A stretch of 64,000 nucleotides of DNA from Symbiodinium microadriaticum. Its lineage: Eukaryota > Sar > Dinophyceae > Suessiales > Symbiodiniaceae. The stretch is taken from NCBI GenBank assembly GCA_001939145.1, contig LSRX01000688.1:289500-353499 (forward strand), in the 5' to 3' direction. A program made the translations under genes and the position numbers. This document shows positions 56,001 to 63,413 of the stretch, one piece after another. The notes under the pieces are model-generated. The model made no database searches. It was not told the origin of the DNA and saw only the letters and a list, made by a program, of their open reading frames with translations. Position 1 is the first letter of the stretch; the number at the start of each line of letters is the position of its first letter.

Positions 56001-59000
56001 GAGGCCGATCAGATCCTCCTCGACCAGCAAGGCGACGTCAATCTGTGGGAGGAACGCATGCACCGGGACGACTGGGACGAGGACCAGGCCGACGACCTCC
56101 CGGCGGAGATGCGACAACAATTTCAGGCACCCTGAGCTCCGAGGATGATATGATCCTCTTGAAAGGCTCACCCGACAACCCGTTGGGCCCGGAGGATCGT
56201 GGATGTTTTCGGTTGAAGTCGGGAACCCGAAAGAGACTGGCAGGTGCGGCCAAGGCTTTGTTCGATGCTTGGAAGATCGAGCACAAAGTCTACACGACCA
56301 GAGTCGAAGCCTGTCGCCGACTCCGAAAATACGGTGCTGATATGATCGAGATTGTCGAGGTCGACGGCGGCCAGGTCTCCGAGCACGCCCTGACTGCAGG
56401 TCTGCGGGTTCTCCAGCCCATACAGTTGTCGGGCGAGGATGTGACTGCCGGAATCGAGGCCGACGACTACCTGCACGGCATGTTGGTCAAGCGGATGCCG
56501 TACTTGATCGTTTGGTGTAGGTGCCCCCAACGAGATGGCGTTCGCGACACGGCCCGGAGGATGACTCAGATCCTCTTCAAGCTCCACTCCAAAGGCGTGC
56601 ATTTCCTCATCTACTACCACGGGGACCCCGAGTTCTGGGAGCGGAGTGAGAACAAGGCACTCCGAGGACTACCTGGAGTGCAGCTGTTGAGGACTCCGGC
56701 CGGCCACACCTATCTTAGCAGCCTAGGTGATGTTCTGGGTGCTTTGCGCGAGAAGGACACGCCCTCTACTACCACCCTGTCGCAGACAATCGTCCACGGC
56801 CTCCGAGATAGTTTGAAGTCTGCTGGAGACGAGCGTTGGTGCCATGGCACCCATGACAGAGACGCCCTGCCGGGCGAAGCCCCCATCTGGATCTCCGGCG
56901 TCAATCGTGATGATACGTCGGATGACTTCATGCTTTCATGGGAGCCACCGGGTGAAGTTGTTTTCGGTACATGGTTCCTGGATATCAATCGGCACCATGA
57001 GTCCTGGAAGCCTTTATTACTAGAGGCTGAGAAGAGGCTGAGAGGCCTTACCACAGCTTCTATCACCTTGAAGGCCTCACCCTTTTTGGAGCAGGTCAAG
57101 GCTCTGGTTCCCTGGAAGCTCAAGAAGGTTCAGATCTTCCGGGCTCCCAAACAACGACGGCTACCGCAAGATGTACTGATGGACGGTGTACAACATCGTG
57201 GTGCCGCCCTGATGTATAACGATGAGACGATCGCCCTTGAGGCTGAGGCCATCTCCACGATTATCAACACCCCCTCAGGCAAGTATGCGACTCCTGTTCG
57301 AGTCTGTATCTACTTCTACGGCGATGCACCCTCTACATCTTTGAATCCGGAGGAGAATGCGCAGCCGGAAGCTGAGCGAAAGCCAAACAACCGACAACCA
57401 CAACCGGATGATGCGGACAAGATGTTGCCAGGGCAAGCTGGCTATCGGGACATATCATTTCCTGGCTCCGATGCACCGACCTGGGTACATCAGGTGCTAC
57501 GGAGGATGCACACAAATCTTGGTCATCCACCGCGTGAAGTCTTGGTCCGCCAATTGGCCACGGCCGGGGCATCAGAGGTTGCTGTCCGTGCCGCTCGCAA
57601 GCTGAGGTGCGAGACATGTCTTCGTGTGAGTCCACCACACCAACCTCGAACAACCAAGGCTGTACAAGCCCGCAGGTTCAACGATCGAGTCTGCATGGAC
57701 ATCATTTACATCAAGGACATCCGCGGTGGTACTCACTTGTTCCTCAACCTCGTCGACGACGGCACGGTATATCAAGCAGCTACGAGATTGAACAGTCGAA
57801 GCGAGGAGGCCGTGATCACGGCCCTGGTCAACGGTTGGTTCACTTACTTCGGACCACCCGACGAGCTGGCTATCGATGCTGAAGGTGCCTTCAGAGGAAT
57901 GCGGTTTGAGACTTTGAATGCACAGTTGAATGTGGCGGTCCGGTGTGTCCCACCTGATAGTCACTGGCAGCTCGGTCGCGCAGAACGGCATGGCCAGGCC
58001 TTAAAGTATAACTCCGCCAGACTTATTCATCAGTTCGCGGCCCTGACGCCCTCCGAGGTGAACGTCTGTGTGCTCATGGCCTGCTATGCCAAGAATCGAC
58101 TCGTGCGCCGAAGCGGTTCGAGTCCCAACCAGTGGGTCTTCGGACGGGACCCCAAATTGCCAGCCTCCCTTCTTTCAGACGGAGGCAGCATAGAGTCAGC
58201 ACAGGTCACGACCGACTCGGAGCGACTCATGCAGCTGGAGGCCATTCGGACTCAGGCCCTCATGAACCACCATCGCTACGAGGCCCATGAGTCCCTCCGC
58301 ACAGCCTTGCTTCGCAAGAGTCGACCCTACCGAGGAGCCTTCACTCCCGGCCAAAAGGTGGCGTACTACCGCAAGAGTTCCCAGATGGGTGACGGGGAGG
58401 GCTCCATCGAAGGATATCGTCAAGGTATTGTGCTGGCCCTGGATCGCAATCCCTCCTCCAACGTGGCGGTGAACATATGGATCCGGAACTCTCGTGGACG
58501 TTTGGTCCAGTGTTCTCCGGAGCAGTGCCGACCGATTGCGGGCGAACAAGAATGGTGGGTTCCTGATGAGCAGGACTTGGAGGTCTTGAAAAATTGTGAC
58601 GAGGATTTGCGGATCCATCCGCGTGCCTTTCGGGCCGTTGGTGACCGTCCCAGTCCTGCTGATGATCGTTCTTTGCTGGACAAGTCGGCCGAGATGGACA
58701 AATCTCTCAATGAGCTCCCAGCCGATGACTCGTCAAAGCTGGATGCGGCCTTTGATTTCGGGTCGCCTGTGCCTGCTACTCCGGTGGCACCAGCGACTCC
58801 TACAGCTCAGGCGCCGCGTCCGACACCCTTGCTTTTGGATGAACAAGGCCAACCCGTCCAGGAATCGCCGATGTTCAGCCCGATGATGTTTGTGCCACGG
58901 ACTCCCAGGTCCAGTCCAGGCACACCCAGGACGAGGGCAAGATCTCGTTCTACTACCCGCACGGCACCCGCGGAGACCCGAGCTGAAGGCGGTGCACCCG

Positions 59001-61255
59001 AACAGGATCGACGTCCTTCAGACCTTGCACTTCCTGGGCCCTTTAGTACGAGGCCTTCGGGAACTGCCGAGATGGAGAGATTGGTGTCAGGTTCGGATAG
59101 AACAAATTTACCCGGACAGGATCCTCCTTCAGACCGTGCACTTCCTGGGTCCCATGGCAATAGCCGTAGAGCATCTTTCGAGTCAGGTCCTGGTCTTTTG
59201 AGACAACAGTCACAGCAGTCTGGTCCATTACCCAGCATTGATGAGTCCAGCCAGAGAGTCGCGAGGGGCCTCAAGAGACCACCTGACGTTGCTGTTGGCG
59301 AATTGGGTTCTACGTCTTCTGCAGTGGCCAAAACCATGACTGGTCCCAATTCATCAACGGATCCGACCCCTTCTCAGACAGAGCTTGAGTCAACGGTTCA
59401 TTTACTGTTTTGCAAGGACTGCGGCGAGCAGTACCGCATTTTTCCAAAGGAGTGCCCACGTTGTGGTGGAAGCTGCTCGGTGTCGTCACCACTACATGTT
59501 GTCTCGTGGCTTGACGAGGTGAAGGAAAGAGAGGCCTTTGACAACATCGTGGGCTTGCCGCGACAGCAAGGCGAGTTCGTGCCTCCTGAGTACCACTTCG
59601 ACAAGACCGACGAGATCGACTACTACCAGACACCCGCAGATGCACTCGTTACGAGGCCCACGAGTTCGAAGCCAGGTATGCACCGCCTGGACATACTTCG
59701 TCGTCACGGTCGAGGCGGCCACCTTCGACACGGATGGGATGGTTCGCCGTCCGAGGTGCAGCTTTTTATGTACAGCGATGTTTTCCTCACAGCAGCGCAT
59801 CTGGCAGGCGCTGACCAACCTGAAGATCCACCCATGGAGATTCCTGACTATCAGTCCTTGATGACCACGACTAGAAGCACGTCATCTACTACCTCCCTTT
59901 CGGAAGGACTAGCCAAGCTACTACTGCAGCGCCGAGATTTCGAGCATGATTCGTGCCACCAGCTGCTTGAAGTGGTTTCTCTTCGCAAGCCGAGCAGGCA
60001 GTGTTTGTCTTCTACGAGGTCGGGCTCAGGTACGCTCACCCTGGGCTACTTCAGTCATGGGAGGCAACTCGGCTTTACGAAGGACACCTGGCGTCACCAA
60101 CACTTGGCCCGCTACTTGGCTAAGTACCTCCGGTTCCACGGCATGCAAGGCGACATCAGTAGCGTCTTCATCGCCTGCAACGTTCATAGTATGTACCATA
60201 AAGATCGCCACAACTCCCGCGGAAGCCTGAACTGGCAGATTTCCCATGGCGACTACGTGGGAGGAGACCTGTGGGTGGAACGGGAGGATCACGACCACAA
60301 GTACCATCTGATGACTGAGAGAATGGTCTGCGGCAGGGCTCGCTTCGGCTATGTCCTTGACACCCGCCGCCGACTACAAGCCTTCCGCCCGGACCGACAT
60401 CACGGCTCCGATGACTTTGTCGGTAACCGGTACGTGATCACCGCCTACAAAACCCGACTGGTCCAGGCCGCTCCAGTGGAGCATCTTCGCGAGCTCAAGG
60501 CCCTGAACTTCCAGACTCACGAGAAGACCGACGGAGCACAGGTGATGATCGCCAACAACGCTCCCCTCTATTCCGAGGTTACCTCCGAGAGCTACGTGCC
60601 CGTGACGTCGGCGTACCCCGTGAAGGAGCAGACCTCGGCGAGTTCTACCACGGAGCGGGTCATCGCTCTTGAGTCTTCCAGTGAGGAAGAGGGCCACGAT
60701 GGGTCCTTCGAAACCCGAAGGGCAGAGCTCCAGGCCAGGAAGAAGGAGATTCACTGGCGAAGCCTCACCGAGGAGGAGATTCCGGCCTTTGTGGAGGCCG
60801 TCCGTAAGGAATGGGCGGAGTGGGAAAGATGGTCTTCTTGCAAGGAGGTGAGGGTCGGTGCGAACGAGGTCCCGAACCACTTGATACTTCGCAGCCGCCT
60901 ATGTTATAGGTGGAAACCGGTTCCAGAAGGACAGCGTGCAAAAGCACGAATAGTCATTGCCGGGTTCAAGGATCCACACTTGGCGGTCCTTACGAGAGAT
61001 GCGCCCGTACTGGCGCGTACGTCATTCCACCTTATCCTCCAATGGTCGTCTTGCCACCGGGTCAAGCTCCATAACGGTGATTGCAAAAGCGCATTCTTGC
61101 AAGGAGAACCGGATGATGAACGTCCCGAACAAATTTTCATGAAACCTCCACAAGACCCCCTGGCTTTGGAGGCAGTACCGGTGTGGCGCATCAAGGAAGT
61201 TCTCTACCGCCTCTCCGCGCCGGTTTACGGGCAAAGCAACGCGCCAAGGCGATAG
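53036..61255 (+). CDS. Copia Gag-Pol polyprotein, up to an in-frame TAG
   Basis: 2739 residues. Gag with helical RNA-binding/capsid region about 95-265; acidic then Gly/Lys-rich region 330-460; CCHC knuckle C467, C470, H475, C480. Protease motif D552-T-G. Methyltransferase-like region about 1085-1240. Integrase zinc site H1492-x4-H1497-x27-C1525-x2-C1528, with catalytic D1555, D1614 and E1650 (exactly 35 residues between the last two). Pro/Ser-rich linker 1830-2110; zinc ribbon C2126, C2129, C2140, C2143. Oxygenase-like domain about 2370-2470 (H2388-x-D2390, H2455/H2456, R2465). RT begins about 2575, with NGDCKSAFLQGE (D2682). The TAG at codon 2740 stands where homologues have Trp (NAPRR-stop-FDHFAKVLKNLG), so a single TGG-to-TAG change is likely. 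The ATG follows the LTR by 44 bases. Two stretches (about 55.2-56.13 kb and perhaps 59.6-59.86 kb) read more naturally in another frame. Confidence 0.9.
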   Translation: MAAPNFDDDLFDFTGPASIGAASSEDESAESALPADSPEGAGAAVNEPAGGAGEDAPSHSSGRRKRGTRGGASSKDQAGEKKWRSGAIPQAPGFDGDVERNPYCLRHYKRRLNRWVRITREFLPPGEQALRALEQLSGEAELEFEEVPDDRFDNDNGIKLLLEDLEAAFGEREIFRQGGVIREFESICRLQGESVTAFVRRFQLLERKLQDSRVPSYPEQARTIKLLDGLKLDERAVASLLLAAGNKYQMKPILEAIRVQYPPGMSVTGLPRGLSTLNSRSSRASSSRASSFRSSSTASTRRSGQAGRSTRWSQWNTDWQETIPEGDDDAVIPEEDVNDYQAEEAEENEPNAEMEYQEDEDEEMIPEVETYTEDVPDGEVSALLAAAEALTVTSKKLAGLVQSRGYYQNHDNKGKGKSGDKGKGKFKGKKGKGKGKISSSKGKVSSKGTGKGAGSADRQSRLRGSLCLGCGSSDHWIRDCPHVNTYQAQVASADVELDPEGTPVVNVSSTWMIQVNDFESESDEEKDVVYQVPRPPSILLSTCEDASFLIADTGCQRQVAGHKWHVQKQSELQLVPLRFPEVCKFSFGPSQGVPSQGRWLYPAGIAGELVMLGVSEVKVDAPGLLSRPAMEALGAVPDLLEGRVTFKALNGRSTKLYLSPCGHLALRVDEWPEGECDVQAMSESATFGKRGPPDVVHPRAFPPERVKLEVIGNSKAAKALPDALQDQIRSSSMAAPLASDHEPPAGICVHNAASSSDVLSNSLEATPQGRNPPALLRTLLSGNHAHDPGCHGSILGTTVEQVPTGSSTLRPHRGSRDQSVRSRGDSSQDLRQLRFSLGADADGRGLGSGAKSEPKREDSLGNYGLATTEADVAGQGQGKSKSSRTTKRGSIGKVVTALIGLLAGTIAGQSIGATTPTIEDGFESESDNGAVSDEWTKENATSAMAWKYPRELRHGGYEHDFVAVPGERRHHASLAEDSVQGRHVHDPGRGRSDPPRPARRRQSVGGTHAPGRLGRGPGRRPPGGDATTISGTLSSEDDMILLKGSPDNPLGPEDRGCFRLKSGTRKRLAGAAKALFDAWKIEHKVYTTRVEACRRLRKYGADMIEIVEVDGGQVSEHALTAGLRVLQPIQLSGEDVTAGIEADDYLHGMLVKRMPYLIVWCRCPQRDGVRDTARRMTQILFKLHSKGVHFLIYYHGDPEFWERSENKALRGLPGVQLLRTPAGHTYLSSLGDVLGALREKDTPSTTTLSQTIVHGLRDSLKSAGDERWCHGTHDRDALPGEAPIWISGVNRDDTSDDFMLSWEPPGEVVFGTWFLDINRHHESWKPLLLEAEKRLRGLTTASITLKASPFLEQVKALVPWKLKKVQIFRAPKQRRLPQDVLMDGVQHRGAALMYNDETIALEAEAISTIINTPSGKYATPVRVCIYFYGDAPSTSLNPEENAQPEAERKPNNRQPQPDDADKMLPGQAGYRDISFPGSDAPTWVHQVLRRMHTNLGHPPREVLVRQLATAGASEVAVRAARKLRCETCLRVSPPHQPRTTKAVQARRFNDRVCMDIIYIKDIRGGTHLFLNLVDDGTVYQAATRLNSRSEEAVITALVNGWFTYFGPPDELAIDAEGAFRGMRFETLNAQLNVAVRCVPPDSHWQLGRAERHGQALKYNSARLIHQFAALTPSEVNVCVLMACYAKNRLVRRSGSSPNQWVFGRDPKLPASLLSDGGSIESAQVTTDSERLMQLEAIRTQALMNHHRYEAHESLRTALLRKSRPYRGAFTPGQKVAYYRKSSQMGDGEGSIEGYRQGIVLALDRNPSSNVAVNIWIRNSRGRLVQCSPEQCRPIAGEQEWWVPDEQDLEVLKNCDEDLRIHPRAFRAVGDRPSPADDRSLLDKSAEMDKSLNELPADDSSKLDAAFDFGSPVPATPVAPATPTAQAPRPTPLLLDEQGQPVQESPMFSPMMFVPRTPRSSPGTPRTRARSRSTTRTAPAETRAEGGAPEQDRRPSDLALPGPFSTRPSGTAEMERLVSGSDRTNLPGQDPPSDRALPGSHGNSRRASFESGPGLLRQQSQQSGPLPSIDESSQRVARGLKRPPDVAVGELGSTSSAVAKTMTGPNSSTDPTPSQTELESTVHLLFCKDCGEQYRIFPKECPRCGGSCSVSSPLHVVSWLDEVKEREAFDNIVGLPRQQGEFVPPEYHFDKTDEIDYYQTPADALVTRPTSSKPGMHRLDILRRHGRGGHLRHGWDGSPSEVQLFMYSDVFLTAAHLAGADQPEDPPMEIPDYQSLMTTTRSTSSTTSLSEGLAKLLLQRRDFEHDSCHQLLEVVSLRKPSRQCLSSTRSGSGTLTLGYFSHGRQLGFTKDTWRHQHLARYLAKYLRFHGMQGDISSVFIACNVHSMYHKDRHNSRGSLNWQISHGDYVGGDLWVEREDHDHKYHLMTERMVCGRARFGYVLDTRRRLQAFRPDRHHGSDDFVGNRYVITAYKTRLVQAAPVEHLRELKALNFQTHEKTDGAQVMIANNAPLYSEVTSESYVPVTSAYPVKEQTSASSTTERVIALESSSEEEGHDGSFETRRAELQARKKEIHWRSLTEEEIPAFVEAVRKEWAEWERWSSCKEVRVGANEVPNHLILRSRLCYRWKPVPEGQRAKARIVIAGFKDPHLAVLTRDAPVLARTSFHLILQWSSCHRVKLHNGDCKSAFLQGEPDDERPEQIFMKPPQDPLALEAVPVWRIKEVLYRLSAPVYGQSNAPRR
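55230..56135 (+). CDS. Alternative-frame segment inside the copia polyprotein
   Basis: A second frame is open from 55038 to 56135, overlapping the main frame, which also has no stop here. From about 55.23 kb the alternative reads like a natural protein: LLEFVFTTQQAVLMYSATAL, then GAAGIRVRICDNCGSRWALT with a CxxCGxRW zinc-ribbon-like motif. It ends WQRIQYKDGTYMTQAEADQI followed by an acidic helix, up to a stop. The main frame over the same bases gives arginine/glycine-rich low-complexity text typical of a wrong frame. The simplest reading is two compensating indels. A genuine overlapping gene is less likely. Confidence 0.5.
   Translation, partial: RWLHRWRAIMSHLLEFVFTTQQAVLMYSATALRPRLKDAILRLYFEPCSAVTMLTTQAAMAASSALQLSRYPRDPVRCDHTEGAGTRVYGAAGIRVRICDNCGSRWALTPMGEALEVVPKANPSAKTPLGITDSQRQKLMLPGKGKAKASPPAPPSAAPSGRSSQPSSGYLQVPSQAKASAPPPPPSRMASNPNRTMALFRMNGQRRTPHRQWHGSTPASSDTEAMSTTSWRSQANDDTMPAWQRIQYKDGTYMTQAEADQILLDQQGDVNLWEERMHRDDWDEDQADDLPAEMRQQFQAP
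60150..60470 (+). other. 2-oxoglutarate/Fe(II) dioxygenase-like domain in the copia polyprotein
   Basis: Polyprotein residues about 2370-2480. SMYHKDRHN supplies an H-x-D metal site (H2388, D2390). HGDYVGGDLWVERED is the typical strand-turn that follows. RLQAFRPDRHHGSDDFVGNRYVITAY supplies the distal His (H2455 or H2456) and the Arg (R2465) expected to bind 2-oxoglutarate, nine or ten residues later. This order and spacing match the double-stranded beta-helix dioxygenases, a superfamily that includes TET/JBP nucleic-acid oxygenases as well as protein hydroxylases. Which substrate this one would use cannot be told from sequence. Confidence 0.6.
61253..61255 (+). other. In-frame TAG within RT
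   Basis: The only stop in the 3118-codon Gag-Pol frame. Coding sense resumes immediately in the same frame. A Trp codon one base away is expected at this position of copia RTs. Confidence 0.9.
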
Positions 61256-62392
61256 TTTGATCACTTTGCCAAGGTGCTCAAAAACCTGGGATGGAGGCAG
61301 CACAGCCTCGACCCATGTCTTTTCCTATGGCGAGAGCACCAGCAGGTGTTGGCAGTCCTCGGACTGCACGTGGACGACCTGATCGCAGCCGCGTTGCCCG
61401 GCCACGAGGAGATCCTCAAGCAGGTGGAAGCGAGCTTTACCTGGGGGGCACCATGGGTCAGTGAGGACTTCACCTTCATCGGTCGGCGAGTACAACAACA
61501 TGAGGACGGTTCGGTGACCGTTGACCAGGCCACCTATGTGAACGACATACCCACCACCAAGGTGAAGCTCCCCGAGGACACCTTGCTAAGCTCACACCCG
61601 GAGCTCGTTACTGAGTTCCGCTCGGGAATTGGCTCATTGCAATGGCTGTCGAGTACCACCAGAGGTGATGTGGCAGCCGACGTTAGCTTGGTCCAGAGAC
61701 CGCCGAAGGAGCTGACGGTCGCTGACTTGAAGGAGGTCAACAGCGTTCTCCGTTACGTGAAGGCTACGCCCGACGCGAAGATCCGGATTGTGCACATCCC
61801 CCCGGAGTCCCTTGTCTTCGTTGCCTACGGTGACAGTGGTTTCGCCAATGCCCCCAACAACAAAAGCCAGGGTGGACTGGTGATCGTGGCAACCGATCGA
61901 CGAGCCCTTCGTGAACCGTGCGAGGCTTCTTTGCTGGAGTGGAAGAGCTACAGACATCAGCGAGTTCTACGGAGCACATTGGCGGCCGAAGCCTCCGCCT
62001 TGGACAGGTCGCATGATCATGCAAGGTTCATGGCCATGGTCTTCAGCGAGATGGCTTACGGCGACTACGTGGCTACCGAGAACGAGAGGGCCAAGCACGA
62101 GGTTGTTCCAGTGACGGACGCGAGAAGTCTATGGGACGCTGTCCACAGGCTTTCTACAAACTTCACAGAAAAGCGTGTGGAGATAGACGTCGCGGCCCTT
62201 CGTCAATCATGTCAAGGCTTGCGTTGGGTTCCGACGGAACAGATGCATGCTGACTGTATGACGAAACGCTCTAGGAGCCTCAGGGACGAGTTTCGCAAGT
62301 GGATGGCTCGACCAATGGTCACGCTTGTTGACAGCAAGTCTTCAAGAGACGTCGCTGTTGGTACAGCTGCTAATGAGGCTTGGAGGAAGTAG
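61256..62392 (+). CDS. Copia RT C-half and RNase H
   Basis: Same frame as Gag-Pol, after the TAG; the first ATG is at 61274. WRQHSLDPCLFLW and VLGLHVDDLIAAAL give the RT catalytic V-D-D box (61370-61378). GSLQWLSSTTRGDVAADVSL is the usual thumb segment. RNase H follows: FVAYGDSGFAN (Asp), RSTLAAEASALDRS (Glu), PVTDARSLWDAV (Asp), and VPTEQMHADCMTK (Asp), all intact. Ends in AWRK-stop at 62390-62392. All catalytic residues are present, so only the TAG separates this copy from a complete protein. Confidence 0.92.
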   Translation, partial: FDHFAKVLKNLGWRQHSLDPCLFLWREHQQVLAVLGLHVDDLIAAALPGHEEILKQVEASFTWGAPWVSEDFTFIGRRVQQHEDGSVTVDQATYVNDIPTTKVKLPEDTLLSSHPELVTEFRSGIGSLQWLSSTTRGDVAADVSLVQRPPKELTVADLKEVNSVLRYVKATPDAKIRIVHIPPESLVFVAYGDSGFANAPNNKSQGGLVIVATDRRALREPCEASLLEWKSYRHQRVLRSTLAAEASALDRSHDHARFMAMVFSEMAYGDYVATENERAKHEVVPVTDARSLWDAVHRLSTNFTEKRVEIDVAALRQSCQGLRWVPTEQMHADCMTKRSRSLRDEFRKWMARPMVTLVDSKSSRDVAVGTAANEAWRK

Positions 62393-62395
62393 GAG
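62382..62395 (+). promoter_or_regulatory. Possible polypurine tract
   Basis: GGAGGAAGTAGGAG overlaps the end of the coding frame and is purine except for one T. It lies 27 bases before the 3' LTR, further than usual, and the bases directly before the LTR (AAAATAAGACTGG) are also purine-rich but mixed. Either could prime plus-strand synthesis. Confidence 0.3.
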
Positions 62396-62422
62396 TCTTG
62401 AGGCTGCGTAAAATAAGACTGG

Positions 62423-62598
62423 TGCTAAACCGAAGGTTTGTGTCACGCATCAACAGCCATCAAGACCCTGCTTTTCCGCCGTCTCAAGATGCCTGAGGGA
62501 AGGGATACGCGTATGCAGGCCAAAAGATCTTGAGCTCTTTAGGTTGCCAGGGTTCTTCACGTTAGATCCAGGCTCCTTGCTACAGCAGCTTTATCGCA
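62423..62598 (+). repeat. 3' LTR
   Basis: 176 bp, TGCTAAACC to TTTATCGCA, followed at once by the CTTTC target duplication (62599-62603). Differs from the 5' LTR at two positions only. Confidence 0.95.
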
Positions 62599-62840
62599 CT
62601 TTCATCGTGCAACACTGTACAGTTGCAGCATGCTGCAGCTCTGTGCAAGGAGCTCTTTCGGCTCTGAAGCCTTTGCACAGGCACGGGCCTGTTCGGCTAC
62701 GAAGTTTAGGGCAGAGTCAGCGATCTGACAAAATAGGTTTGGTTTCCGGATGCATGGTGCGTCGTGTGCCAGCTGAATGATATCCAGGATCGGAGAAGTG
62801 CAAGTTCTGAACCACAGGACGTGCACATCCGAGATCCAGG

Positions 62841-63413
62841 CTAGCAGATGCGGAAATGTGAGCAGGCTAGTTGCAGCAAGCGACCTGGAGGCAGTCCGGC
62901 GACCAACTTTGAAGTGACAGGCCACGCGATCGCAACTGAGACTTGAGAGGGGCTGGTTGAGGAGCTTGTGACGAGTGCGGGAACGGGGGAATTCCCACTG
63001 TATTGCTGTTTTGCCAGGGCGGGTGTTGCGCTGGCTCTGATGCGGTTCGGGTTGTGGAATATAACGTTCTGAACAACGCCAAATCGCGGCAATCCCAAAC
63101 CACCAGAGCACAACAATGCATCATGGCGCATCTGATGCACTTCGCGGATGCAAGATTGCTCAAGCCTGCGATTTCTTTTGGAGGCCGGGAAGAGGCGCCG
63201 GATGACAGCGAGTGTATGGAGGGCCAGGGAGCCATCAAGGCGACGTCGCCCCGGCGTGGATCGGCGTGGAGTGTTGAAGACGCAGCGTGTTGCAGACCGA
63301 GACATCTGGGCATCCACCGACACCTCGGCAGGTTGCCATGGCAATGCGGCAATGCAGTACTCTGGGATTGAAAGCTTCGAGCCGAGGTACGCATCCAAGC
63401 CGATTCCCGGCAA
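62841..63413 (-). pseudogene. Possible RT C-terminal relic
   Basis: A 190-codon minus-strand frame. IPEYCIAALPWQPAEVSVDA, then MSRSATRCVFNTPRRSTP and LGLPRF, resemble the region after the RT palm in dinoflagellate non-LTR elements, where a similar helical stretch with a conserved N-x-P(R) precedes a GLP motif. There is no catalytic motif in the window to confirm it. The intact copia element inserted about 240 bases away. Confidence 0.25.

Larger units (their letters stand above)
52817..62598 (+). mobile_element. Nearly intact copia-type LTR retrotransposon
   Basis: A full element of 9782 bp. The LTRs (175 and 176 bp) start TGCTAAACC and end ATCGCA, giving TG...CA termini. They differ by one substitution and one indel, so insertion was recent. 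A 5-bp target duplication, CTTTC, lies at 52812-52816 and 62599-62603. A primer binding site follows the 5' LTR. One frame (53036-62392, 3118 codons) encodes Gag, protease, integrase, RT and RNase H in copia order (integrase before RT), broken by a single TAG. The extra domains between protease and integrase, and between integrase and RT, are unusual. It sits in gene-poor DNA about 0.25 kb from a possible RT relic. Confidence 0.95.
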
